Positions 10,680 to 18,861 of a stretch of 64,000 nucleotides of DNA are shown piece after piece. Position numbers and translations under genes: made by a program. Under the pieces are notes generated by a model, which was not told the origin of the DNA, searched no databases, and saw only the letters and a list, made by a program, of their open reading frames with translations. Numbering within the stretch: the stretch's first letter is position 1; each line of letters starts with the position of its first letter. The stretch is from Brevibacillus laterosporus (GTDB lineage: Bacteria > Bacillota > Bacilli > Brevibacillales > Brevibacillaceae): contig NZ_JAUKFY010000004.1 in the NCBI RefSeq assembly GCF_030489605.1, positions 248,001 to 312,000 on the forward strand, given 5' to 3'.

Positions 10680-10994
10680 TTATGCAAATAAGCGCTGTAA
10701 TCGTAAAGCTAGTGATATATCTCCCTTGATCTTTATTTTACCCAGCATGACAGCAGTAGTAGGATTTAATTGTTTTCGCAGGAGCTTTGCAAAATTGGTG
10801 TCAGATAGCTGGAGCGTACATTGTGCTTGATTAGAGTTTCCTTCAGATACTTGAACCTGATTGTCACAAAATCGAACCTGATAGGTACCTCCCCGTTCTC
10901 CACTGACATCAAATTGATAAACAGCCAACCATCCCTCAATGGCAGAAGGGTCTTGATTTATGCGATCCGCAAGGGTCTCCAATTCTTGCAGCAT
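10680..10994 (-). CDS. SCP2 sterol-binding domain protein
   Basis: The start at 10994 has a GGGGGAGAT site and gives 104 residues; a longer frame to 11039 has no such site. The sequence has the SCP2 fold pattern: amphipathic N-terminal helix (MLQELETLADRINQ), beta strands with GGTYQVRFCDNQVQV, then TLQLSDTNFAKLLRKQLNPTTAVMLGKIKIKGDISLALRLQRLF. SCP2 domains bind lipids or hydrophobic small molecules; the cargo of the bacterial single-domain forms is not known. It stands alone: tRNAs lie on one side and a terminator on the other. Confidence 0.8.
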   Translation of the reverse strand: MLQELETLADRINQDPSAIEGWLAVYQFDVSGERGGTYQVRFCDNQVQVSEGNSNQAQCTLQLSDTNFAKLLRKQLNPTTAVMLGKIKIKGDISLALRLQRLFA

Positions 10995-11093
10995 GAGAGA
11001 TCTCCCCCTTTCCCAGCCTGAGCCTATATTTTTCACCATATTATCCTATTCAGTGAATATCCATTATATGCCATCTTCACTTTTTCTGAAATA

Positions 11094-11122
11094 GAAAAAA
11101 GATGCCTTGTTAGGCATCTTTT
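11094..11122 (-). terminator. Terminator after the YycC-like gene
   Basis: The stem AAGATGCC/GGCATCTT ends in TTTTTTCTATT on the minus strand. Confidence 0.75.
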
Positions 11123-11163
11123 AAGTGTCATCGCTTCTCGTCCAAGCGGCCATTTTTGACTGC

Positions 11164-11337
11164 TTATTTTTCCTTGCTATCTGATTCTGTCTGTTGCTCT
11201 GAGGCTTCCTGCTTTGAAATTTCCATTAGCTTTTGCATCAATATATGCTGGGGCATGTGCATTAATCTTTCCAGGGGTACTCCAAGCTGTTCAGCCAACT
11301 TTACGGCTGTTTCTGCTGATATCTGTAAAGGTCTCAT
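11164..11337 (-). CDS. YycC-like small protein
   Basis: The preferred start is the ATG at 11337, after an AGAGGTG site, giving 57 residues. The stretch MRPLQISAETAVKLAEQL followed by VPLERLMHMPQHILMQKL is very like the YycC family of Bacillales, whose role is unknown. The C-terminus is a charged Glu/Lys/Gln tail. The longer frame (to 11364) has no better ribosome site. Confidence 0.75.
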   Translation of the reverse strand: MRPLQISAETAVKLAEQLGVPLERLMHMPQHILMQKLMEISKQEASEQQTESDSKEK

Positions 11338-11394
11338 CTTTTCACCTCTGGCTGTCTTTATCAATCTATCCCATTATACCACGCTCGCCGCTAC

Positions 11395-11964
11395 TCATTG
11401 TATCTGACGGAATAAATCGGATAATTCTTGCACAATGACTTGCTGGTAGCCAGTCCCCTCTCCGTATTGGGCCAGCATTTCTTGACGAGCCGCCATGATT
11501 TTGTCTTGATAATCGTGTGCCTCCCGGTCAGGGTTTTCGTGTTTAAACTGAATCATAATCTTCTGAACATGCGCTGGACGTGGTCCCCATGTAGCAAGCA
11601 CATCTGAGTCCTTGTTGCAAATAATCAACACCGGAATAGCTCGTCCTCCCATAGTTAGAAATTGATCCATCACATCCAGATGATCCTCCATAACCAATAC
11701 TTCCACAGGTAAAGAAACTGCTTCTGCTACACGAAACAATACAGGCACATTCCGTACAACGTCTCCGCACCATTCTGCACACAATAAGAAGGCTCGCAAT
11801 CCCGCTTGCTGCACCGTGGCTGCTATTCGGGAACGTTCCTTTTCTGTTTCCCACGAAAATCGCTCATACCAGTCATAGAATTCCTCTTTATTTTTCTCCA
11901 TTGTCTCCATGAATTGCTGCATGGTTATTCCTGTTCCGGTTTTCGAGTGCAAGTTAATCGACAT
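11395..11964 (-). CDS. Thioredoxin-like protein with CxxC-variant motif
   Basis: The 189-residue protein contains the thioredoxin-like segment AFLLCAEWCGDVVRNVPV and later RAIPVLIICNKDS with the cis-Pro. The active site has a single redox Cys within AEWCGDV (the second Cys of CxxC is replaced), plus another Cys just before it. This matches a small Bacillales family annotated as thioredoxin family proteins, whose substrate is not known. The start has an AAGGAGGAGC site. Nearest genes are separate units. Confidence 0.8.
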   Translation of the reverse strand: MSINLHSKTGTGITMQQFMETMEKNKEEFYDWYERFSWETEKERSRIAATVQQAGLRAFLLCAEWCGDVVRNVPVLFRVAEAVSLPVEVLVMEDHLDVMDQFLTMGGRAIPVLIICNKDSDVLATWGPRPAHVQKIMIQFKHENPDREAHDYQDKIMAARQEMLAQYGEGTGYQQVIVQELSDLFRQIQ

Positions 11965-12073
11965 GATTGCTCCTCCTTATGCATTGATTCTCTTCTGTTT
12001 CAATTCGCTAGGATGCGAGTATCTCCTCTTTGCGATCCCTTCTGTAAGTGTTATAGGTGATGCTACACAGCAG

Positions 12074-12110
12074 AAAAAAACCTGTGCACATTTGCTACAG
12101 GTTTTTTTAC
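12074..12110 (-). terminator. Terminator after the Gfo/Idh/MocA gene
   Basis: The stem ACCTGT/ACAGGT has a run of A before it and a run of T after it, so it is bidirectional. It begins just after the stop of the oxidoreductase. Confidence 0.75.
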
Positions 12111-12112
12111 AA

Positions 12113-13072
12113 CTATTTATCTTCGGATAGATTTTGTTGAATTTGTTGGGAAATTTCCGTTGCCAGTTGCAACGCCTGCAGACCTGACTCCGCTGAGACC
12201 AAAGTGGGCGTTTTCTTCCTAATGCTTTGTAAGAAATCTATTAGCTCTGCTCGTAGCGGCTCAATCCCAGGTACAATCACTTTTTCCAAAATGTTCTGCT
12301 GGCTATAGCCATCACTTTGTTTCTCTAAGAAATTCGTTGAACGGGAAATGACTACTTTTTTATCGAGTAGATCAGCTTGAACAAACGCCTGTCTGGTTAC
12401 TACTCGTAAGGTCCGCACTTTTTCTTCCGTTAAATGACTAGCTGTGATTTGTGCGATAACGCCTGATTCGAATTGAAACAGTGCTACAGCATGTTTGATT
12501 GCTCCTTGATAAGATTGACCCACCGCGTGCATCTTAGCTAATACACCCGGCTGTAAATGCTGCAAAATATATATGTCATGAAGCATAGCATCCAATACCA
12601 CATCAATTCCTTGAATACGTGGTTCCATTGGACTCATGCGGTGCATATCGATGGCGACAACCTCTTCACCCTCCAAAATGGAGCGTAACACCCCAATAGC
12701 CGGATTAAACAGCTCGATATGCCCCACATGCAAATGTAACTGAGCTTCTTTGGCTCGATCAATCAACTCCCTGGCTTCTGCTACAGTCGAAGTGAGAGGT
12801 TTTTCCATCAGCATATGCACCCCATGACGGATGCAAGCCATGCCGACCTCAAAATGAGCGGGTATCGGAACAGCTATACTGACTGCATCTACTCGCGCCA
12901 ACAGTTCGTCTAGGGTAAGAAACGAAAGTATATCATATTCCTGTGCGACCTCTTGCGCCCGCTTTTGATCTGCATCGTAAACGCCTATCAATTGGCAATG
13001 GTCATTGAGCGAGGAGTAGACACGTACATGATGCTTACCCATTACACCGGTCCCAATTACTCCTACCTTCAC
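12113..13072 (-). CDS. Gfo/Idh/MocA-family oxidoreductase
   Basis: The GTG at 13072 follows GAAGGGATGTGGA and begins VKVGVIGTGVMGKHHVRVYSS, a Rossmann NAD(P)-binding motif GxGxxG at the very N-terminus. This gives 319 residues; a longer frame (to 13153) would put an unrelated extension before the Rossmann fold. The middle shows the family's EKPLTSTVAEARELIDRA with the conserved Lys-Pro. Such enzymes oxidise or reduce sugars or cyclitols; the substrate cannot be read here. It follows a TPR glycosyltransferase on the same strand, with about 100 bases between. Confidence 0.85.
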   Translation of the reverse strand: MKVGVIGTGVMGKHHVRVYSSLNDHCQLIGVYDADQKRAQEVAQEYDILSFLTLDELLARVDAVSIAVPIPAHFEVGMACIRHGVHMLMEKPLTSTVAEARELIDRAKEAQLHLHVGHIELFNPAIGVLRSILEGEEVVAIDMHRMSPMEPRIQGIDVVLDAMLHDIYILQHLQPGVLAKMHAVGQSYQGAIKHAVALFQFESGVIAQITASHLTEEKVRTLRVVTRQAFVQADLLDKKVVISRSTNFLEKQSDGYSQQNILEKVIVPGIEPLRAELIDFLQSIRKKTPTLVSAESGLQALQLATEISQQIQQNLSEDK

Positions 13073-13170
13073 TCCACATCCCTTCTTTCCATCCAAAAAC
13101 TTACAAATACACTCAACTCTCACATTGTATGAAGTAGATGGAAAGAAGGTCACTTTTCCTGTGAAAGAAG

Positions 13171-14265
13171 TTAGCTGTCTGACTCCTCCTTGTTCAACAA
13201 TTCCTCTAGTAGCTTTTTATTGAATAAATATTTTGGATCATTTGGTCGATACTTCCCTACTTGTTCGTTATGCTCATAGGCTTTTTCATTTTGTCCAATC
13301 CGATAGTAGCAAACACATAATTGTATATGCGGAAGCCACGTCCAGCATGCTTCTGTAAAGAATCCCCAGGTATCCGGTCTTTTGACTTTAGTAGCCAGGT
13401 CATACCAAAAAATTGCTTTTAGATATTCGTTTTTGCCAAAAAAGATATGACCAAGTCGGCAGCAAGCCTCAGCCCGTGGAGTATCATAAGAAAAAGCTTT
13501 GATTATATATTCTAATTCCTTCTCTTTATTTCCTAAGGCAACATAACAATCTGCGATCTTGTAGCACGCATTGATTTCATCCTCAATCCAGCCTTGTTTA
13601 GAATCGAGCATTTTGATATAATATTCAATCGCTTTTTCATGAAAAGAATGATCTCGCAGTTCATTTGCATAATAATACAAGTCTCTTATGGTAAATTCTT
13701 CTCCGCGCTCCAGCTTTTTTTCATAAATCCGCAAATTACGAGTCGAATAACCTTCCTGCTGATGAATCTTTTTATGAGTCACAGCAATATCACTGTCGAT
13801 AATTTTTCCCCAAACAGCTAAATACTCGTGCACAGCACCAATCCATTGGAAATTATTGCTTCGCTTCACCAGACGGTTTCGACGGAAAGACATAATAGGA
13901 TTATCGAACTCATCAAAGGCAATGTGATATTTCATGGTGACTGAGTCAACAGCCGGATCTAATGTTTCCTTCAAGGTTCGTAACCGTTCACGGTCGATCT
14001 CCAAGAGGAAATCATCCGCATCCAGATGCAAAATATACTCTTGTGTTGCTTTCGTAAAGGCAAAATTACGAGCGGCCGAGAAATCGTCAATCCATTCAAA
14101 GAAAAAAACTCGATCCGTGTACTTTTTTGCAAGCTCTACAGTCCCGTCCGTCGAGCCTGTATCAATAATATTGATTTCGTCTACCAGGTCCTTTACAGAA
14201 TCCAAGCATCTCGCCAAACTGTCTTCCTCATTTTTCACGATCATGCATAAACTAATTGTGATCAT
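13171..14265 (-). CDS. Family 2 glycosyltransferase with C-terminal TPR repeats
   Basis: The 364-residue protein starts with a GT2/GT-A domain: ISLCMIVKNEEDSLARCL, IIDTGSTDGTVE and LDADD (81-85), the metal/UDP-sugar site. The second half is made of TPR-like helices (LRDHSFHEKAIEYYIKML, ACYKIADCYVALGNKEKELE, CCRLGHIFFGKNEYLKAIFW). This layout is like SunS/YqgM-type transferases that act on proteins or peptides. The start has a GAGGTGACAGC site. It is divergent from cotH, with about 150 bp between them. Confidence 0.85.
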   Translation of the reverse strand: MITISLCMIVKNEEDSLARCLDSVKDLVDEINIIDTGSTDGTVELAKKYTDRVFFFEWIDDFSAARNFAFTKATQEYILHLDADDFLLEIDRERLRTLKETLDPAVDSVTMKYHIAFDEFDNPIMSFRRNRLVKRSNNFQWIGAVHEYLAVWGKIIDSDIAVTHKKIHQQEGYSTRNLRIYEKKLERGEEFTIRDLYYYANELRDHSFHEKAIEYYIKMLDSKQGWIEDEINACYKIADCYVALGNKEKELEYIIKAFSYDTPRAEACCRLGHIFFGKNEYLKAIFWYDLATKVKRPDTWGFFTEACWTWLPHIQLCVCYYRIGQNEKAYEHNEQVGKYRPNDPKYLFNKKLLEELLNKEESDS

Positions 14266-14413
14266 GCTGTCACCTCATGTCGCTAATTTTGCTCACTTTT
14301 GTATGTATATTTCCTGCAAATAAAAAGGTGAACTATTTCTTTATCTATTCTCTATAAAAAATAGCGCCAATAGCCCGTATTTCTCATAAGATGAAGCAGA
14401 AAGGAAGGGTTCT

Positions 14414-15508
14414 ATGGAAATTCAGTCGCACGCCTTGCCACAGGTTTATTATGTAACTGTCTCAGACGAGGGTATTGCTTACTTGGATCAGCATGTCAGA
14501 TCGGATGTTCGCATAGATGCTTTCCTCTCGATCCAGCAGAAGACGTACCCCATTCAGCTTTCCTATCGAGGTGCCCATACACGAGAATTGGCAAAAAAGT
14601 CTTATACTCTCTATTTTTCTGACAACAACCGTTTTCAGGGGCAACGAGAGGTTCATCTTAATGCTGAAATGCTGGACCCCTCGTTCATGCGGAATGCCCT
14701 GTCATTTTCCTTTTTTGAGCTCCTCGGCGTCTTATCACCTGCCACTTCGTATGTGGTGTTATGCAGAAATGGAGTTAGTGAAGGTCTTTATCTTCAATTA
14801 GAATCTGTCGATGAATTATTTTTACAAAGACGTCAGCTACCACTAGGCCCGATTTTCTACGCTGTCAGTGGAAACGCTAATTTTTCCTTGTTAAGCCCCA
14901 AAACAGAGGAGGTAAAACCAAGCCTAGACGCAGGGTATCGACTCAAATATGGCCAAGAGGAGGATATGCAGCTCCTGCGTGAATTGATTTATATCATAAA
15001 TACAACACCAAGAGCTGATTTTGAAGAAACCATTGCTCGATACCTTAATATCAACCAATATTTAAGTTGGCTGGCAGGGGCTGTATGCACGCAAAATTTT
15101 GACGGTTTTATTCATAATTACGCTTTATATCGAAATTCGAGGACAGGTTTATTTGAGATTATTCCATGGGATTATGACGCCACCTGGGGACGGGATTGTA
15201 ATGGAAAAGAAATGGCCTATGACTTTGTGGATATAGACGGATACAATACCTTAAGCGCTCGCCTATTAGATACTTATACATACAGACAGCTCTATAAAGA
15301 TAGAATGGCAGAAATCCTACATTCCTGGTTTACTCCCGAATATATGGGCCCTCGAATCGAGTCTCTCCATCGCTTGCTACGTCCCTACCTTCAGATTGAT
15401 CCGCACAAAAAAGAAAAGCTCAACGTCTTTGACGCTGAGCCTGACTATATTTGTCGTTTTATTAACGATCGAAACCATTTTTTAAAAGGGCAGCTTGATA
15501 CTTTGTAA
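14414..15508 (+). CDS. cotH: CotH-family spore coat protein kinase
   Basis: The 364-residue protein is the usual length for CotH and carries family marks: a Lys pair in RELAKKSYTLYF (61-62), TQNFDGFIHNYALYR (226-240, the Asn/Asp catalytic-type loop) and IIPWDYDATWGRD (249-261, the Mg-binding DxD-like motif). CotH proteins are atypical kinases that phosphorylate coat proteins such as CotB and CotG, and they fit sporulating Firmicutes. A clear AGGAAGGG site precedes the ATG. No coat substrate gene was seen beside it. The symbol is given by family, not by tested orthology. Confidence 0.82.
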   Translation: MEIQSHALPQVYYVTVSDEGIAYLDQHVRSDVRIDAFLSIQQKTYPIQLSYRGAHTRELAKKSYTLYFSDNNRFQGQREVHLNAEMLDPSFMRNALSFSFFELLGVLSPATSYVVLCRNGVSEGLYLQLESVDELFLQRRQLPLGPIFYAVSGNANFSLLSPKTEEVKPSLDAGYRLKYGQEEDMQLLRELIYIINTTPRADFEETIARYLNINQYLSWLAGAVCTQNFDGFIHNYALYRNSRTGLFEIIPWDYDATWGRDCNGKEMAYDFVDIDGYNTLSARLLDTYTYRQLYKDRMAEILHSWFTPEYMGPRIESLHRLLRPYLQIDPHKKEKLNVFDAEPDYICRFINDRNHFLKGQLDTL

Positions 15509-15567
15509 TCATATATTGGTCTTCATTTCTTGATAGGAAATCCTTCAATAGCAGTCTTTCATCTTCA

Positions 15568-16215
15568 TTATTTTTTTGCTTTGACTACTTTATCCAGCTC
15601 TGCCTGAAACACGCCCGGTTGAATCGATCCCATTACCTTATATGTAACGATCCCATTAGGATCAATAATAAATGTTGTTGGGATAGCGAGGATTTGGTAC
15701 TGCTTTGCTACTGTTTCATCTTGATCGTAGAGAATAGGCATCCTCAGCTTATAGGTATCTACAAACGCTTTGACGGAATCTAAATCATCCGTTTTTGTCA
15801 GATTAATTGCATATAAATCTACGTTGCCTTTATTTTTTTCATATAACTTTTGCAAATCAGCAGCTTCCATCTTACATGGACCACACCAGCTTGCCCAGAA
15901 GTTTAGAACCAGCGGCTTCTGTCTTTGTCCCGAAAACTTGTATGTAGTTCCATCCATACTAGGAAGTTCAAAGGCAGGAGCTTTAGCCCCCTGCGCAATC
16001 GTTGGGTTGGCTTTTGGCTCTATCTGACTAGAGACCTCCTGTTGTGCTTGAGCTTTGGTTGTCTCTTTCGCCTGATGCTGTTGCTTTGGCTCAGATTTTA
16101 TAGACTGTCCCAATATTTGTTGAGGAGCAGACTGCGATTTACTCTTGACCTCGCTTTGGTAAATCGCTCCTCCTCCCAAAACGAGCAAACTGAGAATGAT
16201 AAACACCTGCCGCAT
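15568..16215 (-). CDS. Membrane-anchored thioredoxin-like protein (ResA/TlpA type)
   Basis: The 215-residue protein has an N-terminal signal anchor (residues 3-18, FIILSLLVLGGGAIY), a long polar Gln/Lys-rich linker (about 22-75), then a thioredoxin domain with WASWCGPCKME (Cys111-Cys114) and the cis-Pro at AIPTTFIIDP. ResA-like proteins reduce apocytochrome c outside the membrane. It lies 16 bases after ccdA on the same strand, and the two together pass electrons from the cytosol to the cell surface, a usual pair for cytochrome c maturation. The unusually long linker is worth noting. Confidence 0.88.
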   Translation of the reverse strand: MRQVFIILSLLVLGGGAIYQSEVKSKSQSAPQQILGQSIKSEPKQQHQAKETTKAQAQQEVSSQIEPKANPTIAQGAKAPAFELPSMDGTTYKFSGQRQKPLVLNFWASWCGPCKMEAADLQKLYEKNKGNVDLYAINLTKTDDLDSVKAFVDTYKLRMPILYDQDETVAKQYQILAIPTTFIIDPNGIVTYKVMGSIQPGVFQAELDKVVKAKK

Positions 16216-16231
16216 GCTTTATCCAGCTCCT

Positions 16232-16939
16232 TTATAAACTAGGCTGTCCAAAAATTTTAATTAAGTAGATAGAGATATCTGTCAGCTTATCAAAGTACAG
16301 CAAAACCCCGAAAAGAACCATGATTCCCCCGCCAATTTTCATTAATTTGTCCGAGTATCTCATGATCCAGCTTATCTTACTAATGAAGAAGGTCATCACG
16401 AAGAATGGCAGGGCAAATCCTATTGTATAGGCAAGCGTATAAGTAAGGGCACTCTCTGGATTCACCATTCCAAGCGTAATGATCCCTGACATTATCGGCC
16501 CTACACAGGGAGTCCAGCCAGCCGCATAGGTAATTCCCACCAAGATAGAACCAGTATACCCAAGCGGACGATTGTTTATGTCCTTCTTCCATGTTTTCAT
16601 CATAAAATCAAACTTTAATACCCCTGTAATAACTAACCCCATAAAAATTAATAAAATAGCACCTAGTTGCCTAATCAAATCCTTTTTTGAGGCAAATAAG
16701 CTACCAATCCATGAGGTTGACAATCCTAGCGCGATAAAGACAAGAGAGAATCCTAGAATAAAAAATAAGGTGTGTAATAATGCCTGTCGCTGAAATACAG
16801 CTTTTCCTTGTTTCATCTCTGAAACCGAAACCCCAGTAATATAAGATAAAAAGGATGGGTATAACGGCAAACAACAAGGCGATATAAACGAGAGAAATCC
16901 TGCTGCGAATGCTAGCCATACTGTAATTTGTGTATCCAT
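16232..16939 (-). CDS. ccdA: CcdA-type thiol-disulfide membrane transporter
   Basis: The 235-residue protein has about six membrane helices and two Cys-containing motifs, FISPCCLPLYPS (Cys22-Cys23) and GWTPCVGP, which are the redox-active pairs of the CcdA/DsbD-beta family. It carries reducing power across the membrane to the ResA-like partner downstream. The length matches CcdA of Bacilli. A GGGGGC site precedes the ATG. The promoter region holds a perfect TGTGA-N6-TCACA palindrome. Confidence 0.9.
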   Translation of the reverse strand: MDTQITVWLAFAAGFLSFISPCCLPLYPSFLSYITGVSVSEMKQGKAVFQRQALLHTLFFILGFSLVFIALGLSTSWIGSLFASKKDLIRQLGAILLIFMGLVITGVLKFDFMMKTWKKDINNRPLGYTGSILVGITYAAGWTPCVGPIMSGIITLGMVNPESALTYTLAYTIGFALPFFVMTFFISKISWIMRYSDKLMKIGGGIMVLFGVLLYFDKLTDISIYLIKIFGQPSL

Positions 16940-17033
16940 ACTTAGCCCCCATTTCCCAAAAGTCTCTTTCTGTTATGTATTCTAGTCCACAGATATTCAT
17001 TCATGCTCCGTTCTGCATATCAGGTGAACGAAG

Positions 17034-17049
17034 TGTGACAAAGCTCACA
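17034..17049. promoter_or_regulatory. Perfect Crp/Fnr-type palindrome upstream of ccdA
   Basis: TGTGA, six bases (CAAAGC), then TCACA is a perfect Fnr/Crp-family site. It lies about 95 bp before the ccdA start and about 155 bp before the divergent phosphodiesterase gene. In Bacilli, Fnr binds this consensus at oxygen-limited promoters. A matching -10 was not clear at the expected distance. Confidence 0.6.
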
Positions 17050-17202
17050 GCAGTACGCGAGTCATTCTTATTCTATTTTATTTACATAGCTGACAAAATA
17101 TCAATGACGTAAAAAGTCTTTATGAAAAGGCATACGAAGAGTAAGGACTACTTGTTTGGGACAAAGTAAAAGAACACTTACTATTAAAGGAGGATTCTGT
17201 AA

Positions 17203-18804
17203 GTGCTTCGAAAACTTCCTTTCTTTTGTCTACTATTTTTGATCTGTATAAGTTTAGCTTCCTGCTCTTATCCTCAGCCTGAGCAGATTCGTATTTTGCA
17301 ACAACCCAAAAAGCCCGCTACAAAAACCGGACAAAAAGTGATTGTCCTGATGGTAGATTCTATTCTCTCAGACTCAATTGATAAATTGGTCACAATGAAT
17401 AAGGCTCCAGCACTGTCTTTCCTTATCAAAAATGGAATGTACCGACGTGATTTGATTAGTTCTTTCCCCACCATGTCTGTTACCATTGAGAGTTCGCTTC
17501 TTACCGGAGCTTATGCCGATCAACACAAAATCCCAGGTCTACTGTGGTTTCATCCGGCAGAAAAACGTATTGTTAACTATGGAGATGGCTTTCGGGTAGC
17601 TTGGAAACCCGGACTAGCTGATTGGGCGTACGACAGCATATATAATCTCAATCAGTCACATCTCTCCTCTAAAACACGAACGCTTCACGAGGATTTACAT
17701 AAAAAAGGATTCTCAACAGCTTCCATAAATACGATGGTCTATCGCGGAGATTTTAAACACACGCTTGTATTACCTAAGCTCGTATCGAATACCCTGAACC
17801 TTCCAGCCCAGATGCAGGTCATGGGTCCAGAGATGCTTGGCTTCGGCTCACTGCGTAAATTAACAAACCAGCGAATAGCTGAGGGACCTTTCCAATCGTT
17901 TGGAGTAAACGATTCCTATACAACGAATCATTTAATAAATGTAATAAAGCAAGGATCACTCCCTGATTTGACAATAGCCTATTTTCCCGATATGGACGGA
18001 AAGCTTCACAAGCATGGTCCAACCTATCTTTCTGCACTCCAAAAGTTTGACAAAAAGCTTCAGAGCATCCTTGATGCTTTTGGAGATTGGAATAAAGCCA
18101 TAGAGAATCATACCTTTATGATTATTGGAGACAGTGGAGTAACCTCAAGTGGCAAAGACAGACAACAATCGCTTATTCGTCTAGAAAAAATGCTAGGACA
18201 ATATCAGCCTTATCGGTTAGGAAAAACAGTATTGCCCAGTGACGACATAGCGTTTGCTATAAATGGACGAATGAGTTACGTCTATTCCCTTTCTTCACGT
18301 GCATCCATTCCAGCTCTTGTTAATAGCCTTAAACATGATGATAGAATTGATTTGCTAGCATGGAAAGAAGCAGACTGGATTCATGTTAGGCAAGGTAACA
18401 GCAATCGACAGATGGCTTATCGACCGGGAAAAAGTGAGATTGATCGTTTCGGGCAGAGATGGGATATAAGAGGAGATTTCAGTGTGTTAGATTTACGGCG
18501 GAATCCACAAGATAACAGGCTGAATTCCTCTTCTTTTCCAGATGGACTTCAGCGCTTATTTAGTGCATTTGCTTCGCACAAAGGTTCCTTTCTTGTGATT
18601 TCAGCAAAGAATGGAGCAGAATTCACCGCAGACGGTTCTCCTAATCATCTTGGAGGAGGAAATCACGGTTCCTTGCACCGTACCGATACATTGATTCCCC
18701 TGATCATAGCTGGAAAAAGGGCGTTGCCTCCACCAGAACGAATTGTTGATATGAAGCCATATATTATTGCTCTTCTTACAAGGGACAAGCAACCACCGAA
18801 GTAA
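17203..18804 (+). CDS. Alkaline phosphatase-superfamily phosphodiesterase, lipoprotein
   Basis: The GTG at 17203 has an AAAGGAGGATT site. The 533-residue product starts with a lipoprotein signal (MLRKLPFFCLLFLICISLA, with lipid Cys in SCSYP). The type I phosphodiesterase/nucleotide pyrophosphatase pattern follows: VLMVDS (Asp52), SFPTMSVTIESSLLTGAY with the nucleophile Thr/Ser, FPDMDGKLHKHGP (Asp/His metal ligands), IIGDSGV and GGNHGSLHRTDTLIPLIIAG. The usual D-H-G metal motif reads D-S-G here, so one His ligand seems missing. It is probably attached outside the cell; substrate unknown. It ends just before the hairpin shared with the convergent phenylalanine hydroxylase. Confidence 0.82.
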   Translation: MLRKLPFFCLLFLICISLASCSYPQPEQIRILQQPKKPATKTGQKVIVLMVDSILSDSIDKLVTMNKAPALSFLIKNGMYRRDLISSFPTMSVTIESSLLTGAYADQHKIPGLLWFHPAEKRIVNYGDGFRVAWKPGLADWAYDSIYNLNQSHLSSKTRTLHEDLHKKGFSTASINTMVYRGDFKHTLVLPKLVSNTLNLPAQMQVMGPEMLGFGSLRKLTNQRIAEGPFQSFGVNDSYTTNHLINVIKQGSLPDLTIAYFPDMDGKLHKHGPTYLSALQKFDKKLQSILDAFGDWNKAIENHTFMIIGDSGVTSSGKDRQQSLIRLEKMLGQYQPYRLGKTVLPSDDIAFAINGRMSYVYSLSSRASIPALVNSLKHDDRIDLLAWKEADWIHVRQGNSNRQMAYRPGKSEIDRFGQRWDIRGDFSVLDLRRNPQDNRLNSSSFPDGLQRLFSAFASHKGSFLVISAKNGAEFTADGSPNHLGGGNHGSLHRTDTLIPLIIAGKRALPPPERIVDMKPYIIALLTRDKQPPK

Positions 18805-18820
18805 CTTGGCATTTATAACA

Positions 18821-18855
18821 GAGACCGCCTGGTAGAGCAAACCCCCGGCGGTCTT
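18821..18855. terminator. Weak bidirectional terminator between convergent genes
   Basis: The 8-bp arms AGACCGCC and GGCGGTCT enclose a 17-base loop. Only a poor T run follows on either strand. Confidence 0.4.
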
Positions 18856-18861
18856 GTTTAC

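Noticed and set aside
13073-13153. N-terminal extension of the Gfo/Idh/MocA protein
   Set aside because: The Rossmann motif belongs at the N-terminus and the GTG at 13072 has a ribosome site.
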